Shown here piece by piece: positions 49,525 to 59,117 of a stretch of 64,000 nt of DNA. A program made the translations under genes and the position numbers. Every line of letters starts with the position of its first letter. Positions within the stretch are counted from its first letter, which is position 1. The notes beneath the pieces are model-generated. The model was given only the letters and a program-made list of their open reading frames with translations. It was not told the DNA's origin and did no database searches. Source of the DNA: Pseudomonas sp. ADAK13 (GTDB lineage Bacteria > Pseudomonadota > Gammaproteobacteria > Pseudomonadales > Pseudomonadaceae); NCBI RefSeq assembly GCF_012935715.1, contig NZ_CP052860.1:4092001-4156000 (forward strand). The letters are read 5' to 3'.

Positions 49525-50868
49525 GTGAGTAGTAGTTTTAATGCCCCTCCGGTACCACCATCCGATGAAATTGATCTTGTCGCGCTTTTTCAGGCGGTAT
49601 GGCAGCAGAAAATACTTATCTTGGCCACCACGCTACTTGTGGGTTTGGTTGCGGTTATCTACGTATTTTCGGTTACGCCGGAATACCAAGTCAGTAGCGT
49701 ACTTCGCCCAGCCGCAATTAACGAGTTGGATGCGTTAAATCGATCCGACGTGTACAAATTACCGCCGGGTGACGCGCTCATTAAAGTGGGCGCTTCGCTA
49801 GAATCATATGACACCCGTTTGGGATTCTTTCGTGCTAACCAAACGTTATTCAAGGCATTTGAGCGTCCTGGGCGTACGCTTGAGCAGAGCTTTGAGGAAT
49901 TCAATCGTAAATCGATCACTCTGGTTCTTCCAGATTCCAAAAAAGCTGACTCGTTGAGTGCCTATATCAAGCTTGGAATGGAATACCCGAAAGGGGTAGA
50001 TGGGGTCGCTATTCTCAATGGTTTTATTGCCTACGCCGTCGCCATGGAGCGAATACAGATTTCTAAGGATTTGGCCGTAATCGTCAAAAACCGTTTGAAT
50101 GAACTTAATGGGAAGATGAACGCGGCCCGGGCCAGTTACGAGACTGATAAAGAAGCCAAGATAGCGTTATTGACAGAAAAGGACGTGTTGAATCGCGCAC
50201 TGCTGCACGATGAACTGAAAGCGTTGAGAGCTCGTCTTAAAACTCAGCGTGCAGATCGGATAACTCAGCTAAATGAATCCATCGGAATTGCCAAATCGCT
50301 GGGTATCAGGAAGCCTGCCACGCCATCTTCGCTTGGTGATTCTGATCGCGGCGCCTCTTCCAATATGATTCGTACTGAAATCAATAATCAGGCAATTCCC
50401 TTGTACTTTATGGGGGTTGAAGCGCTGGAAGCAGAGCGTGCTGCATTGGAGCGACGTAAGTCGGATGATTTCACTGAGGCTCGAATCGCTGAGATCGCCA
50501 AAGAGTTCCAGTTGCTCCAGGCGAACCGTCAGATTGAAGTTCTCAATAGTCGTGAAAATGAAGATATCTTCTTGGGCGGAGTGGAACCGTTACGTACGGA
50601 AGAGGCTCGCCTTAAAAACCTCAATATTGACATGAGTCGTTTGAAACTTGTGACCATTGATCAGCAGGCACTTGAGCCGCTGAACCCGATTTTTCCAAAA
50701 AAATCTTTGGTTATTGCCTTGGGCTTGTTTCTGGGTTGCTTGCTGGGTGTGGCAATAGCATTGGTCCGCATGGCTATTGCGAGCAGACGTAATGCAGCGG
50801 TTCGTACAGCATTTCCTACTCCTTCCGCTGCGATTGAGCAGAAAGAGAGCGAGGTCAAGGCTGGCTAG
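49525..50868 (+). CDS. wzz: O-antigen chain-length regulator Wzz
   Basis: Inner-membrane polysaccharide co-polymerase of 447 residues that sets O-antigen chain length. The first membrane helix is at about 33-51 and the last at about 394-416; the periplasmic region between is about 340 residues with coiled-coil stretches, a little longer than E. coli Wzz. The N-terminal DEIDLVALFQAVWQQK and the Pro-rich NPIFPKKSLVIALGLFLG before the last helix are typical. It starts at a GTG with GAAGGCAGG upstream. First gene of the O-antigen locus. Confidence 0.93.
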   Translation: MSSSFNAPPVPPSDEIDLVALFQAVWQQKILILATTLLVGLVAVIYVFSVTPEYQVSSVLRPAAINELDALNRSDVYKLPPGDALIKVGASLESYDTRLGFFRANQTLFKAFERPGRTLEQSFEEFNRKSITLVLPDSKKADSLSAYIKLGMEYPKGVDGVAILNGFIAYAVAMERIQISKDLAVIVKNRLNELNGKMNAARASYETDKEAKIALLTEKDVLNRALLHDELKALRARLKTQRADRITQLNESIGIAKSLGIRKPATPSSLGDSDRGASSNMIRTEINNQAIPLYFMGVEALEAERAALERRKSDDFTEARIAEIAKEFQLLQANRQIEVLNSRENEDIFLGGVEPLRTEEARLKNLNIDMSRLKLVTIDQQALEPLNPIFPKKSLVIALGLFLGCLLGVAIALVRMAIASRRNAAVRTAFPTPSAAIEQKESEVKAG

Positions 50869-51404
50869 CTGTATCAGAAACAGCTCTGGTCGTTTACCGC
50901 TGTCAGTTTTTAGTCAGTGGTAAAGCTCTGCTTTCACCTCGCGTTGACGAAATTCAACCGATTTCATTCGGGTAAGGTCCGTACCGGAATGTAGTCGGTT
51001 TTTGTCATTCGAATCACGTAGTATCATTGCCGTGTTGAGGCGTCTCAGTCTGCCGTGCTGTTCTGTGAACTGTCCGGGTTGCGGTGTTATGTGATGGCTT
51101 ATTGCCCTACTTCAGAAGGGTACAAATTTGTCTGAATAGGCGAGATAGGCGAGCGCGTAGGCCTAATGGCCCGCGGTTAGTAGAAAGCGTTGGTGGCGAG
51201 CGTTGCGCCCGTGTTACCGGTGCTGGTTTATGAGGTAATACCTCAATTAGCAGAACTGATGGATTAGTTGGAAGCTCGTTGCGAAATTATTGCTGCCATG
51301 ATCACACCAAAGAAACCCGCAGCAGCAGCGCGTCTGAAGCACTTTTATGCTGGAAGCCGTTTCAGTAAATTTTTTTGGATTCTTTGATTACGTAGGCCTT
51401 GAAT
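50869..51404 (+). other. long gap between wzz and the sugar genes
   Basis: About 535 bases with no intact gene. It lies where other strains carry variable O-antigen genes, so it may be a deletion scar plus the promoter for the next operon. A broken frame at its right end is listed separately. The base composition is mixed and I see no tRNA or insertion-sequence end. Confidence 0.5.
51184..51387 (+). pseudogene. possible remnant of a coding sequence with an internal stop
   Basis: In one frame the sequence reads ALVASVAPVLPVLVYE and on to AELMD, then TAG at 51265, then LEARCEIIAAMITPKKP and KHFYAGSRF, ending at TGA 51385. The two halves look protein-like, and a single base change would join them into a frame of about 67 codons. 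No start or family recognised; it may also be chance. Confidence 0.25.
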
Positions 51405-52682
51405 ATGCAAAAACTGGAAGATATTAAGCTCGCCATTATCGGCCTTGGTTATGTTGGCCTGCCGCTCGCAGTCGAGTTTGGCAAGCACCGGACGGTGATT
51501 GGGTTTGACATTAACCAGCCTCGCATCCAGGCACTTAAGGATGGGCATGACGCTACGCTGGAGGTGAGCGATGAGGAGCTGAAGCAGGCGAGTCTTCTAA
51601 GCTTCAGCAGTGATCTCGGCGATCTGAAAAGCTGCAATACGTTTGTAGTGACGGTCCCGACCCCCATCGATGAATACAATCAGCCGGACCTCACGCCGCT
51701 TATCAAAGCGTCTGAAAGCATCGGCAAGGCGTTGAAGAAGGGCGATCTCGTTATTTATGAATCGACCGTTTATCCAGGCGCGACCGAAGAGGATTGTGTC
51801 CCTGTCCTTGAGCGAGTTTCCGGCCTGAAGTTTAACGTTGATTTTTTTGCCGGATACAGTCCGGAGCGAATCAATCCAGGTGACAAAGAGCACCGAGTCA
51901 CCACCATCAAGAAAGTGACGTCTGGCTCTACGCCGGAGATCGCTGATTTGGTTGATGCTCTCTATAACCAGATCATTATCGCCGGCACTCACAAGGCCAG
52001 CAGTATCAAAGTAGCTGAGGCCGCCAAGGTTATTGAAAACACCCAGCGTGACCTGAATATTGCCCTCATCAATGAGCTTGCGATCATTTTTAACAAGATG
52101 GGGATTGATACTGAGGCTGTTCTTCAGGCCGCGGGCACCAAGTGGAACTTTCTGCCGTTTCGCCCGGGATTGGTTGGTGGGCACTGCATCGGTGTAGATC
52201 CCTATTACCTTACTCACAAGGCTCAATCAATCGGTTATCACCCCGAGATTATCCTGGCAGGTCGTCGTCTGAACGACGGGATGGGGGCATACGTTGTTTC
52301 GCAGCTGGTAAAGGCCATGCTGAAGCAGCGGATTCATGTTGACGGCGCGCGAGTATTGATTATGGGGCTGGCGTTCAAGGAAAACTGCCCTGATCTTCGC
52401 AACACCCGCATTGTCGATATAGTGCGAGAGTTGGCTGAGTATAATATCGCGGTGGATGTTTATGATCCGTGGGTCAGTGTGGCTGAGGCGGAGCATGAAT
52501 ATGGCATTACTCCAGTCTCCGAGCCCGGCATCAATGCTTATGATGGGGTAGTACTTGCCGTTGCGCATAATGAGTTTAGAGAGTTGGGGGCGGTCAATAT
52601 TCGGAAGTTTGGTAAGCCAGAGCATATTCTTTACGACCTTAAATATTTGCTGAGCCGTGAAGAGTCGGATATCCGTTTGTAA
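51405..52682 (+). CDS. wbpO: UDP-N-acetyl-hexosamine 6-dehydrogenase, WbpO/TviB type
   Basis: NAD-dependent enzyme of 425 residues that oxidises UDP-GalNAc (or UDP-GlcNAc) to the uronic acid. [17 protein letters not shown] is the NAD loop, [11 protein letters not shown] and [14 protein letters not shown] are conserved, and the catalytic Cys is in [12 protein letters not shown]. The pairing with a wbpP gene directly downstream is as in the P. aeruginosa O6 and Vi-antigen loci and points to UDP-GalNAcA. The ATG at 51405 is chosen over a TTG two codons earlier. Confidence 0.92.
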   Translation: MQKLEDIKLAIIGLGYVGLPLAVEFGKHRTVIGFDINQPRIQALKDGHDATLEVSDEELKQASLLSFSSDLGDLKSCNTFVVTVPTPIDEYNQPDLTPLIKASESIGKALKKGDLVIYESTVYPGATEEDCVPVLERVSGLKFNVDFFAGYSPERINPGDKEHRVTTIKKVTSGSTPEIADLVDALYNQIIIAGTHKASSIKVAEAAKVIENTQRDLNIALINELAIIFNKMGIDTEAVLQAAGTKWNFLPFRPGLVGGHCIGVDPYYLTHKAQSIGYHPEIILAGRRLNDGMGAYVVSQLVKAMLKQRIHVDGARVLIMGLAFKENCPDLRNTRIVDIVRELAEYNIAVDVYDPWVSVAEAEHEYGITPVSEPGINAYDGVVLAVAHNEFRELGAVNIRKFGKPEHILYDLKYLLSREESDIRL

Positions 52683-52738
52683 CTATTGTGTGCCCGGCTA
52701 TAAGCTTGTTAAATTCAACCGACAGTGAGCTAGAATTG

Positions 52739-53764
52739 ATGACCCGCTATGAAACGTTGCTTCAAACACTCCCATCCTCGCCAAAGACATGGTTGATTAC
52801 CGGGGTAGCGGGTTTCATTGGCTCAAACTTGCTGGAAACCCTATTAGGCCTTGGACAGGATGTCATTGGACTGGATAGCTTTGCCACTGGGCACCAGCGA
52901 AATCTTGATGAGGTCCGCAGTACGGTTTCGGCTGAGCAATGGGCGCGTTTCCGCTTCCTGAAAGGTGACATTCGGAACCTGGAGAACTGTCATCAAGCCT
53001 GTGAGGGCGTTGATTATGTGCTTCACCAAGCTGCCTTGGGTTCCGTACCGCGCTCGCTGAATGATCCGATAACCACGAACGCGACTAATATCGACGGTTT
53101 TCTCAATATGCTGGTTGCGGCCAGGGACGCGAACGTAAAGAGTTTTACTTACGCGGCAAGCAGTTCAACCTATGGTGACCATCCGGGACTCCCAAAGGTG
53201 GAAGATACCATCGGCAAACCCCTGTCTCCCTATGCAGTTACCAAATACGTTAACGAACTTTATGCAGATGTTTTTGCGCGTTGCTACGGTTTTGAGACAA
53301 TAGGCTTGCGTTATTTTAATGTGTTTGGAAAGCGTCAGGATCCAGACGGTGCGTATGCAGCGGTGATCCCGAAGTGGACGGCTTCGATGATAAAAAACGA
53401 AAACGTTTTTATTAATGGTGATGGCGAGACAAGTCGAGACTTTTGTTTCATTGAGAACACCGTTCAAGCGAACTTGTTGGCAGCGACGGCCACGGATGCT
53501 GCGGCACGCAATCAGGTTTATAACGTAGCGGTCAGTGGACGTACGGATTTGAATTTGTTGTTCGCCACGCTCCGTAAGTCATTGGTTAATAGCGGTGTCG
53601 TCTACGGGAAGGACCCGGTTTATCGCGAGTTTCGTGCGGGTGACGTCAGGCACTCACAGGCTGATATCACAAAGATTCAGCATCTGCTGGGGTACGCTCC
53701 CCAGTTCAGTATCCAACAAGGTATTGAAGTGGCGATGCCTTGGTATGCAGCGTTTTTGAAGTGA
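52739..53764 (+). CDS. wbpP: UDP-N-acetylglucosamine C4-epimerase, WbpP/TviC type
   Basis: Extended SDR enzyme of 341 residues, the length of WbpP. It interconverts UDP-GlcNAc and UDP-GalNAc (and their uronic acids). [17 protein letters not shown] is the NAD loop, and [14 protein letters not shown] holds the Tyr-Lys pair, with the AASSSTYGD Ser. [14 protein letters not shown] is conserved in the group. The start at 52739 gives the standard length; the frame extends upstream but is not family-like. Works with WbpO to make UDP-GalNAcA. Confidence 0.93.
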   Translation: MTRYETLLQTLPSSPKTWLITGVAGFIGSNLLETLLGLGQDVIGLDSFATGHQRNLDEVRSTVSAEQWARFRFLKGDIRNLENCHQACEGVDYVLHQAALGSVPRSLNDPITTNATNIDGFLNMLVAARDANVKSFTYAASSSTYGDHPGLPKVEDTIGKPLSPYAVTKYVNELYADVFARCYGFETIGLRYFNVFGKRQDPDGAYAAVIPKWTASMIKNENVFINGDGETSRDFCFIENTVQANLLAATATDAAARNQVYNVAVSGRTDLNLLFATLRKSLVNSGVVYGKDPVYREFRAGDVRHSQADITKIQHLLGYAPQFSIQQGIEVAMPWYAAFLK

Positions 53765-53919
53765 TTTCATTGGGAGTGGGCCCTGTTTTTTCCATATAGA
53801 TACTTTTTTAAAACTGTTATTTTGCGTCGATGAGGCATGTTGCAAGTGGCTTTACTGTTGCCCAGGTCATGGCACGGTCGAATCTTGTGAGCAATAGCCC
53901 CTTGTAGGGATACGGATTA

Positions 53920-55878
53920 ATGTGTGGATTCAGCGGTGTTTTCAATGTTAAAGACGGTAACTTAGCGGACATCGTAAGCCGCATGAATACGGCCATTCTC
54001 CACCGAGGGCCTGATGGTGGTGGAGTTTGGGTGGATGAAGAGGCAGGACTCGGGCTAGGGCATCGACGCCTGGCCATTGTCGACCTTTCGGCAGCGGGCC
54101 ATCAACCGATGCATTCCGACTCTGGTCGCTTTGTCATCGTTTTTAACGGTGAGATCTACAACCACACCGAGATTCGCCACGAACTTGAGCGCCAGGGATT
54201 TGCACCGCAAGGGTGGCGTGGCCATTCAGACACCGAGGTATTGATTTGCGGCTTGGCGAACTGGGGAATTGAGAAAACCTTGCAGGCTTGCGTCGGGATG
54301 TTTGCTTTCGCGCTGTGGGACACTCAGGAACGGTTATTGACCTTTGCCCGCGACCGCATGGGAGAAAAGCCCCTTTATTACGGTTGGCAGGGTGAAACGC
54401 TACTGTTTGGCTCCGAACTCAAGGCTATAAAGGCATTCTCTGGTTTTCGCCCCGAGATTGATCGTAATGCATTGACCTTATTGCTGCGTCATAACTGCAT
54501 TCCCGCGCCGTACAGTATCTACAAGGGGATATCGAAGCTTGAACCCGGGCGATATGTATCCCTTTCGCTTGGGGACATTGCTGCTGCGAAAGTTGCAACT
54601 CCTCGGGCCTACTGGCGGCTTAACGATGTAGTGGCCAAGGGATTGGCTGATCCTTTTGTTGGGACGCCAGGTGAAGCAACTGACCTGTTGGAGTCGAGTC
54701 TGCTTTCCAGCATTGGTCAGCAAATGCTGGCGGATGTGCCGTTGGGCGCTTTCCTCAGCGGCGGTGTTGATAGCAGTACCATCGTTGCACTCATGCAGGC
54801 GCAGAGCACCCAACCTGTACGTACGTTTACCATCGGTTTTGATGAAGGCGGCTATGACGAGGCCGTTCACGCCAAGGCAGTCTCTCAATATCTGGGAACG
54901 CAACACACCGAACTTTATGTCAGTCCTCAGGACGCGTTGGCTGTTATTCCGCGCTTGCCATCGATGTATTGCGAGCCGTTCAGCGATAGCTCGCAAATTC
55001 CGACCTTCCTGGTTAGCCAGTTGGCCAGCCGTCAACTGAAAGTTGTCTTGAGTGGCGATGGTGGTGACGAGCTTTTTGGCGGTTATAACCGTTATTTGAG
55101 TGCGAAAAAAGTCTGGTCGAAAATGCAGTCTCTGCCGCCCGTAGCACGGCAAGCGGCTGCTCGGGTTTTGCGAGCAGTACCGCCCTCAACCTGGGACACT
55201 CTGTTTCAACTCGCAAAACCGTTACTGCCGCAACGTATGCATGTCAGCACACCGGGCGATAAGGCTCATAAGTTGGCGAGCGTACTGACGCTCGCTGATG
55301 GGCATGCGTTCTACCGGCAACTCAACAGTCATTGGACAGATCCGGGCAGCGTAGTGATTGGTGGCGAGGAGCCCGCAACGATTTTCACTGACAGTGCCCG
55401 CTGGCCGGATACCGACAATTTCGAGCACTGGATGATGGCAATGGATGCCCAGACCTACATGTCGGACGACATCATGGTCAAACTGGATCGAGCGGCGATG
55501 GCCGCCAGTATCGAGGGGCGAGTTCCGCTATTGGATCATCGCATCGTGGAGCTCGCCTGGCGCATGCCGCTCGACCTTAAGATTCGCGACGGCCAAGGTA
55601 AGTGGCTGTTGCGTGAAGTGCTTTACCGCCACGTGCCGAAGGCGCTGATTGAGCGACCGAAACAAGGTTTCGGCATTCCCTTGGGCGACTGGCTGCGCGG
55701 ACCACTGCGCGAGTGGGCGGAATCACTTTTAAGTGAAACGCGGTTACGCCAGGAGGCGTTTTTCCATCCCGAGCCAATCAGGCGCATGTGGGAAGAACAC
55801 CTTGCTGGCCGCGGAAGCTGGCAGCCACATCTATGGACGATTTTGATGTTTCAAGCATGGTTGGATGAACAAGCATGA
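53920..55878 (+). CDS. asparagine-synthetase-like glutamine amidotransferase (WbpS-like)
   Basis: AsnB-type enzyme of 652 residues. The N-terminal glutaminase begins MCGFSGVF with the catalytic Cys directly after Met, and [10 protein letters not shown] and FNGEIYN follow. The synthetase half has the PP-loop [15 protein letters not shown] and [16 protein letters not shown]. In O-antigen loci such enzymes are thought to amidate a uronic acid (GalNAcA to GalNAcAN) rather than aspartate; the wbpO and wbpP genes upstream fit that. ATGA overlap with the next gene. Confidence 0.88.
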   Translation: MCGFSGVFNVKDGNLADIVSRMNTAILHRGPDGGGVWVDEEAGLGLGHRRLAIVDLSAAGHQPMHSDSGRFVIVFNGEIYNHTEIRHELERQGFAPQGWRGHSDTEVLICGLANWGIEKTLQACVGMFAFALWDTQERLLTFARDRMGEKPLYYGWQGETLLFGSELKAIKAFSGFRPEIDRNALTLLLRHNCIPAPYSIYKGISKLEPGRYVSLSLGDIAAAKVATPRAYWRLNDVVAKGLADPFVGTPGEATDLLESSLLSSIGQQMLADVPLGAFLSGGVDSSTIVALMQAQSTQPVRTFTIGFDEGGYDEAVHAKAVSQYLGTQHTELYVSPQDALAVIPRLPSMYCEPFSDSSQIPTFLVSQLASRQLKVVLSGDGGDELFGGYNRYLSAKKVWSKMQSLPPVARQAAARVLRAVPPSTWDTLFQLAKPLLPQRMHVSTPGDKAHKLASVLTLADGHAFYRQLNSHWTDPGSVVIGGEEPATIFTDSARWPDTDNFEHWMMAMDAQTYMSDDIMVKLDRAAMAASIEGRVPLLDHRIVELAWRMPLDLKIRDGQGKWLLREVLYRHVPKALIERPKQGFGIPLGDWLRGPLREWAESLLSETRLRQEAFFHPEPIRRMWEEHLAGRGSWQPHLWTILMFQAWLDEQA

Positions 55879-57005
55879 GTCGTGTTCTTTTATTCATAGT
55901 CAACGACCCTGGCTTTTTCATCTCGCACCGATTGCCCGTGGCTAAAGGTGCTAGAGCTGCAGGTTATGAGGTCCATGTAGCCTGTATGTCTGGACCTGCC
56001 GTCGATACTATCGTTAAAGAAGGATTCGAATTCCACGAGTTACCTCTTTCGCGTAGTGGCAAGAACCCGGTAGCCGAGTTTGGGTTGATCTTTTCTATCT
56101 GGAAGCTGCTTTGGCGACTCAAGCCGGACCTGCTGCATTTGGTCACGATCAAGCCGGTCCTGTATGGAGGTGTTGCGGCTCGTCTTGCTCCGGTCAAGGG
56201 CGTGGTGGCGGCTATTTCCGGGCTGGGCTTCGTGTTCCTTTCGACGGGGTTCAAAGCTGCTTTGACGAGGCGTGTTGTCAGCACTTTCTACCGCCTTGCG
56301 CTTGGTAAACGTAACCTGCGTGCGATATTCCAGAATCCGGATGACCGCGATGTGTTGCTGGATATGGCGGGGCTTTCACCTTCCAAAGTCGTGATGATTC
56401 GCGGGTCCGGTGTCGATCTTTCATTGTATGCTGCCGTGCCTGAGCCGGTTGGTGTACCCGTTGTATGTCTGGCCGCGCGTCTGTTGCTGGATAAAGGCGT
56501 CGTCGAGTTTGTCGAAGCCGCCAGGATACTCAACGGGCGTGGTGTCAATGCGCGTTTCCAGTTGATTGGAGATATAGACCCGGGTAACCCGGCAACCGTT
56601 ACAGCGGCACAACTTGAGGGGTGGCGTGAGGAAGGGTTGTTGGAGCTGTTTGGGTATCGCACTCATATCGAGGCCCTTTTTGCGCAGGCGAATATCGTTA
56701 CATTGCCTTCTTACAGAGAAGGCCTGCCCAAGGTACTTGTGGAAGCTGCCGCTTGCGGTCGAGTAGTGGTCACCACGGATGTGCCTGGCTGTCGGGATGC
56801 CATCGACCCGGGTGTAACGGGGTTTCTGGTGCCGGTACGTGATGCTTCGGCTTTGGCGGACAGTCTCCAGGTACTCATTGAGGACCCGGCATTGCGTCAG
56901 AAAATGGGTGAGGCAGGGCGAGAGTTGGCGATGCGAGCTTTTGCAATCGAGCAGATTGTAGATCAGCATTTGGGCGTATACGCCCAGTTGGAGCGTGCGG
57001 TTTGA
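55875..57005 (+). CDS. glycosyltransferase family 4 (WbpT/PglA-like)
   Basis: Cytosolic-face sugar transferase of 376 residues with a GT-B fold. The N-terminal acceptor domain starts [20 protein letters not shown], and the donor site shows the EX7E motif in [17 protein letters not shown] followed by [11 protein letters not shown]. Related proteins transfer GalNAc-type residues onto the lipid-linked first sugar. Its position suggests it adds the GalNAcA unit after WbpL starts the chain. Overlaps both neighbours by 4 bases. Confidence 0.88.
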   Translation: MSRVLLFIVNDPGFFISHRLPVAKGARAAGYEVHVACMSGPAVDTIVKEGFEFHELPLSRSGKNPVAEFGLIFSIWKLLWRLKPDLLHLVTIKPVLYGGVAARLAPVKGVVAAISGLGFVFLSTGFKAALTRRVVSTFYRLALGKRNLRAIFQNPDDRDVLLDMAGLSPSKVVMIRGSGVDLSLYAAVPEPVGVPVVCLAARLLLDKGVVEFVEAARILNGRGVNARFQLIGDIDPGNPATVTAAQLEGWREEGLLELFGYRTHIEALFAQANIVTLPSYREGLPKVLVEAAACGRVVVTTDVPGCRDAIDPGVTGFLVPVRDASALADSLQVLIEDPALRQKMGEAGRELAMRAFAIEQIVDQHLGVYAQLERAV

Positions 57006-57970
57006 GCCAGCAGAAGACCTATCTTGTTACTGGCGCGACTGGCTTCGTCGGGAGCGCGCTAATTGAGCGCCTGGCAACTCAGGCGAACGCACAGGTCATG
57101 GCGTTGGTGCGACAGGATGGTGTCGCGCTCCCTGAACACGTGGTGCCCGTACGCGTCGGTGCGGACTATCTCGCCGATGGAAACCTTCCGATGGCAGGGG
57201 TTCAGGTAGTGATCCACTGTGCGGCAAGGGTACACGTCATGGCGGACAGTTCCAGCGATCCCTTGACGGAGTACCGTAAAGTCAATGTGGATGGCACCTT
57301 GAAGTTGGCAGAGCAGGCTGCTAGCGCAGGTGTTCGACGTTTTATCTTCATCAGCTCTATCAAGGTTAACGGAGAGGGGACGCCGAAGGGAAAACCCTAT
57401 ACGGCGGATGATGCACCTGCCCCCGTCGACGCTTACGGTATTTCCAAGATGGAAGCCGAGCAACAACTCATGTTGCTGGGGCGCAGATCAGGCATGGAGG
57501 TTGTGATCATTCGCCCTGTTCTGGTCTATGGGCCGGGGGTCAAGGCCAACTTCCACAGCATGATGAGTTGGTTGAACAAAGGGGTTCCCCTGCCGTTGGG
57601 CGCGATTCGCAATCAACGCAGTCTGGTTGCGCTGGATAATCTTGTAGATCTGATCGTGACCTGCCTGGATCACCCGGCCGCTGCCAATGAGATATTTATG
57701 GTCAGCGACGGCGACGATATGTCGACGACGGAACTGCTGATTCGCATGTGTACGGCGCTTGACAAGCCAGTGCGGCTGATTCCGGTCCCCGCGCTACTGT
57801 TGCTCACGGGCGCGTCGGTGCTCGGACGCAAGCCTGTTGCGCAACGCTTGTGCGGTTCTTTGCAGGTTGATATTCAAAAAACGCGCGCACTGCTGGGTTG
57901 GGAACCGCCCTCAACAGTCGCGCAAGCACTAAGCAAAACGGCCAAAAGTTTCCAGGGAAGCCTGAAATAG
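57002..57970 (+). CDS. wbpV: NAD-dependent 4-epimerase/4-reductase, WbpV-like
   Basis: Extended SDR of 322 residues. VTGATGFVGSALIERL is the cofactor loop, and DAYGISKMEAEQQL has the Tyr-Lys pair. The group (WbpV, WbpK) reduces the 4-keto sugar made by WbpM to UDP-QuiNAc or UDP-FucNAc; which one cannot be read from the sequence. The start is a TTG overlapping the previous stop as TTGA, supported by GGAG upstream. Confidence 0.85.
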   Translation: MSQQKTYLVTGATGFVGSALIERLATQANAQVMALVRQDGVALPEHVVPVRVGADYLADGNLPMAGVQVVIHCAARVHVMADSSSDPLTEYRKVNVDGTLKLAEQAASAGVRRFIFISSIKVNGEGTPKGKPYTADDAPAPVDAYGISKMEAEQQLMLLGRRSGMEVVIIRPVLVYGPGVKANFHSMMSWLNKGVPLPLGAIRNQRSLVALDNLVDLIVTCLDHPAAANEIFMVSDGDDMSTTELLIRMCTALDKPVRLIPVPALLLLTGASVLGRKPVAQRLCGSLQVDIQKTRALLGWEPPSTVAQALSKTAKSFQGSLK

Positions 57971-58007
57971 AAGTGGTCCCTACGTGGAGCTGAAATTGGA
58001 GCTGTTG

Positions 58008-59030
58008 ATGAAAGATTTACTGTGGCTTGCGCCTTCTATTGCAATTCTGGCGCTGCTTCTTACGTGGCTGCTACGCCGTTACGCATTAGCTCGAAGCCTG
58101 ATCGATATCCCCAACGCGCGCAGTTCGCATTCTGTTCCGACTCCTAGAGGCGGTGGGGTCGCGATTGTTATCAGCTTTCTGATTGCAGTACTGTTGCTCT
58201 GGGCCAGCGACGAAATTACTCGTCCTGTCATGTTGGCCTTGCTGGGCGCGGGTGCAGCAACTGCCCTGTTGGGGTTTCTCGACGACCACGGGCATATCGC
58301 CGCCCGGTGGCGCTTGCTGGGGCATTTCGGTGCTGCTGCCTGGGCTTTGTTCTGGCTCAATGGCCTCCCACCCATCATCGTGCCGGGGCTGACTGTGGAT
58401 CTGGGGTGGCTAGGGCATGTACTTGCTGCGTTTTATCTAGTGTGGATGCTCAACCTTTATAACTTCATGGATGGTATTGATGGCCTTGCCAGCGCAGAAG
58501 CAGTCTGTGCTTGTATGGGGGCGTGCCTGATCTATTGGTTGGCGGGTTATCAGGATCTGGTTTCATTGCCGCTGTTTTTAAGCATGGCTGTCATCGGGTT
58601 CCTGGTGTGGAATTTTCCGCCGGCGAAAATATTCATGGGGGACGCAGGGAGTGGTTTCCTGGGAATTCTGGTTGCGGTGCTCTCACTGCAAGCTGCATGG
58701 CATTCCGCTGATTTTCTATGGGTATGGCTGATCTTGTTAGGCGTATTCATTGTTGATGCGACATTTACACTGACACGTCGCTTGGTACGAGGGGACAAGG
58801 TATACGAAGCTCACCGCAGCCATGCTTATCAATTTGCATCCCGCCAGTTTGGGAAGCATTTGCCCGTGACACTTTCGGTGGTGGTGATTAATGTGTTTTG
58901 GCTATTGCCGATCGCAATCTGTGTCGCGTTGTTCGGGCTGAACGGCTTGCTTGGATTGGTGATCGCTTATTTGCCACTTGTCTTGCTGGCCGTGAAATAC
59001 AAGGCTGGCGAATTGGAAAAGGTTGTCTAG
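58008..59030 (+). CDS. wbpL: undecaprenyl-phosphate sugar-1-phosphate transferase WbpL (GT4/MraY-like)
   Basis: Integral-membrane initiating enzyme of 340 residues with about ten helices; it moves a HexNAc phosphate, probably QuiNAc or FucNAc, from UDP to undecaprenyl phosphate to start the O-unit. NARSSHSVPTPRGGGVAIV near the N-terminus, the FLDDHGH loop, NLYNFMDGIDGLA and FMGDAGSGFLG are the catalytic and metal-binding loops. GGAG 6 bases before the ATG at 58008 decides the start over an upstream GTG. Confidence 0.93.
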   Translation: MKDLLWLAPSIAILALLLTWLLRRYALARSLIDIPNARSSHSVPTPRGGGVAIVISFLIAVLLLWASDEITRPVMLALLGAGAATALLGFLDDHGHIAARWRLLGHFGAAAWALFWLNGLPPIIVPGLTVDLGWLGHVLAAFYLVWMLNLYNFMDGIDGLASAEAVCACMGACLIYWLAGYQDLVSLPLFLSMAVIGFLVWNFPPAKIFMGDAGSGFLGILVAVLSLQAAWHSADFLWVWLILLGVFIVDATFTLTRRLVRGDKVYEAHRSHAYQFASRQFGKHLPVTLSVVVINVFWLLPIAICVALFGLNGLLGLVIAYLPLVLLAVKYKAGELEKVV

Positions 59031-59117
59031 CCTCTGGGGCCGGTCGATTTAAGGGCTAGTGAAGCCACTCTGATGCTCAACCGCATAGAGTGATCATGGC
59101 GTCAGGAGTTTCAAGAG

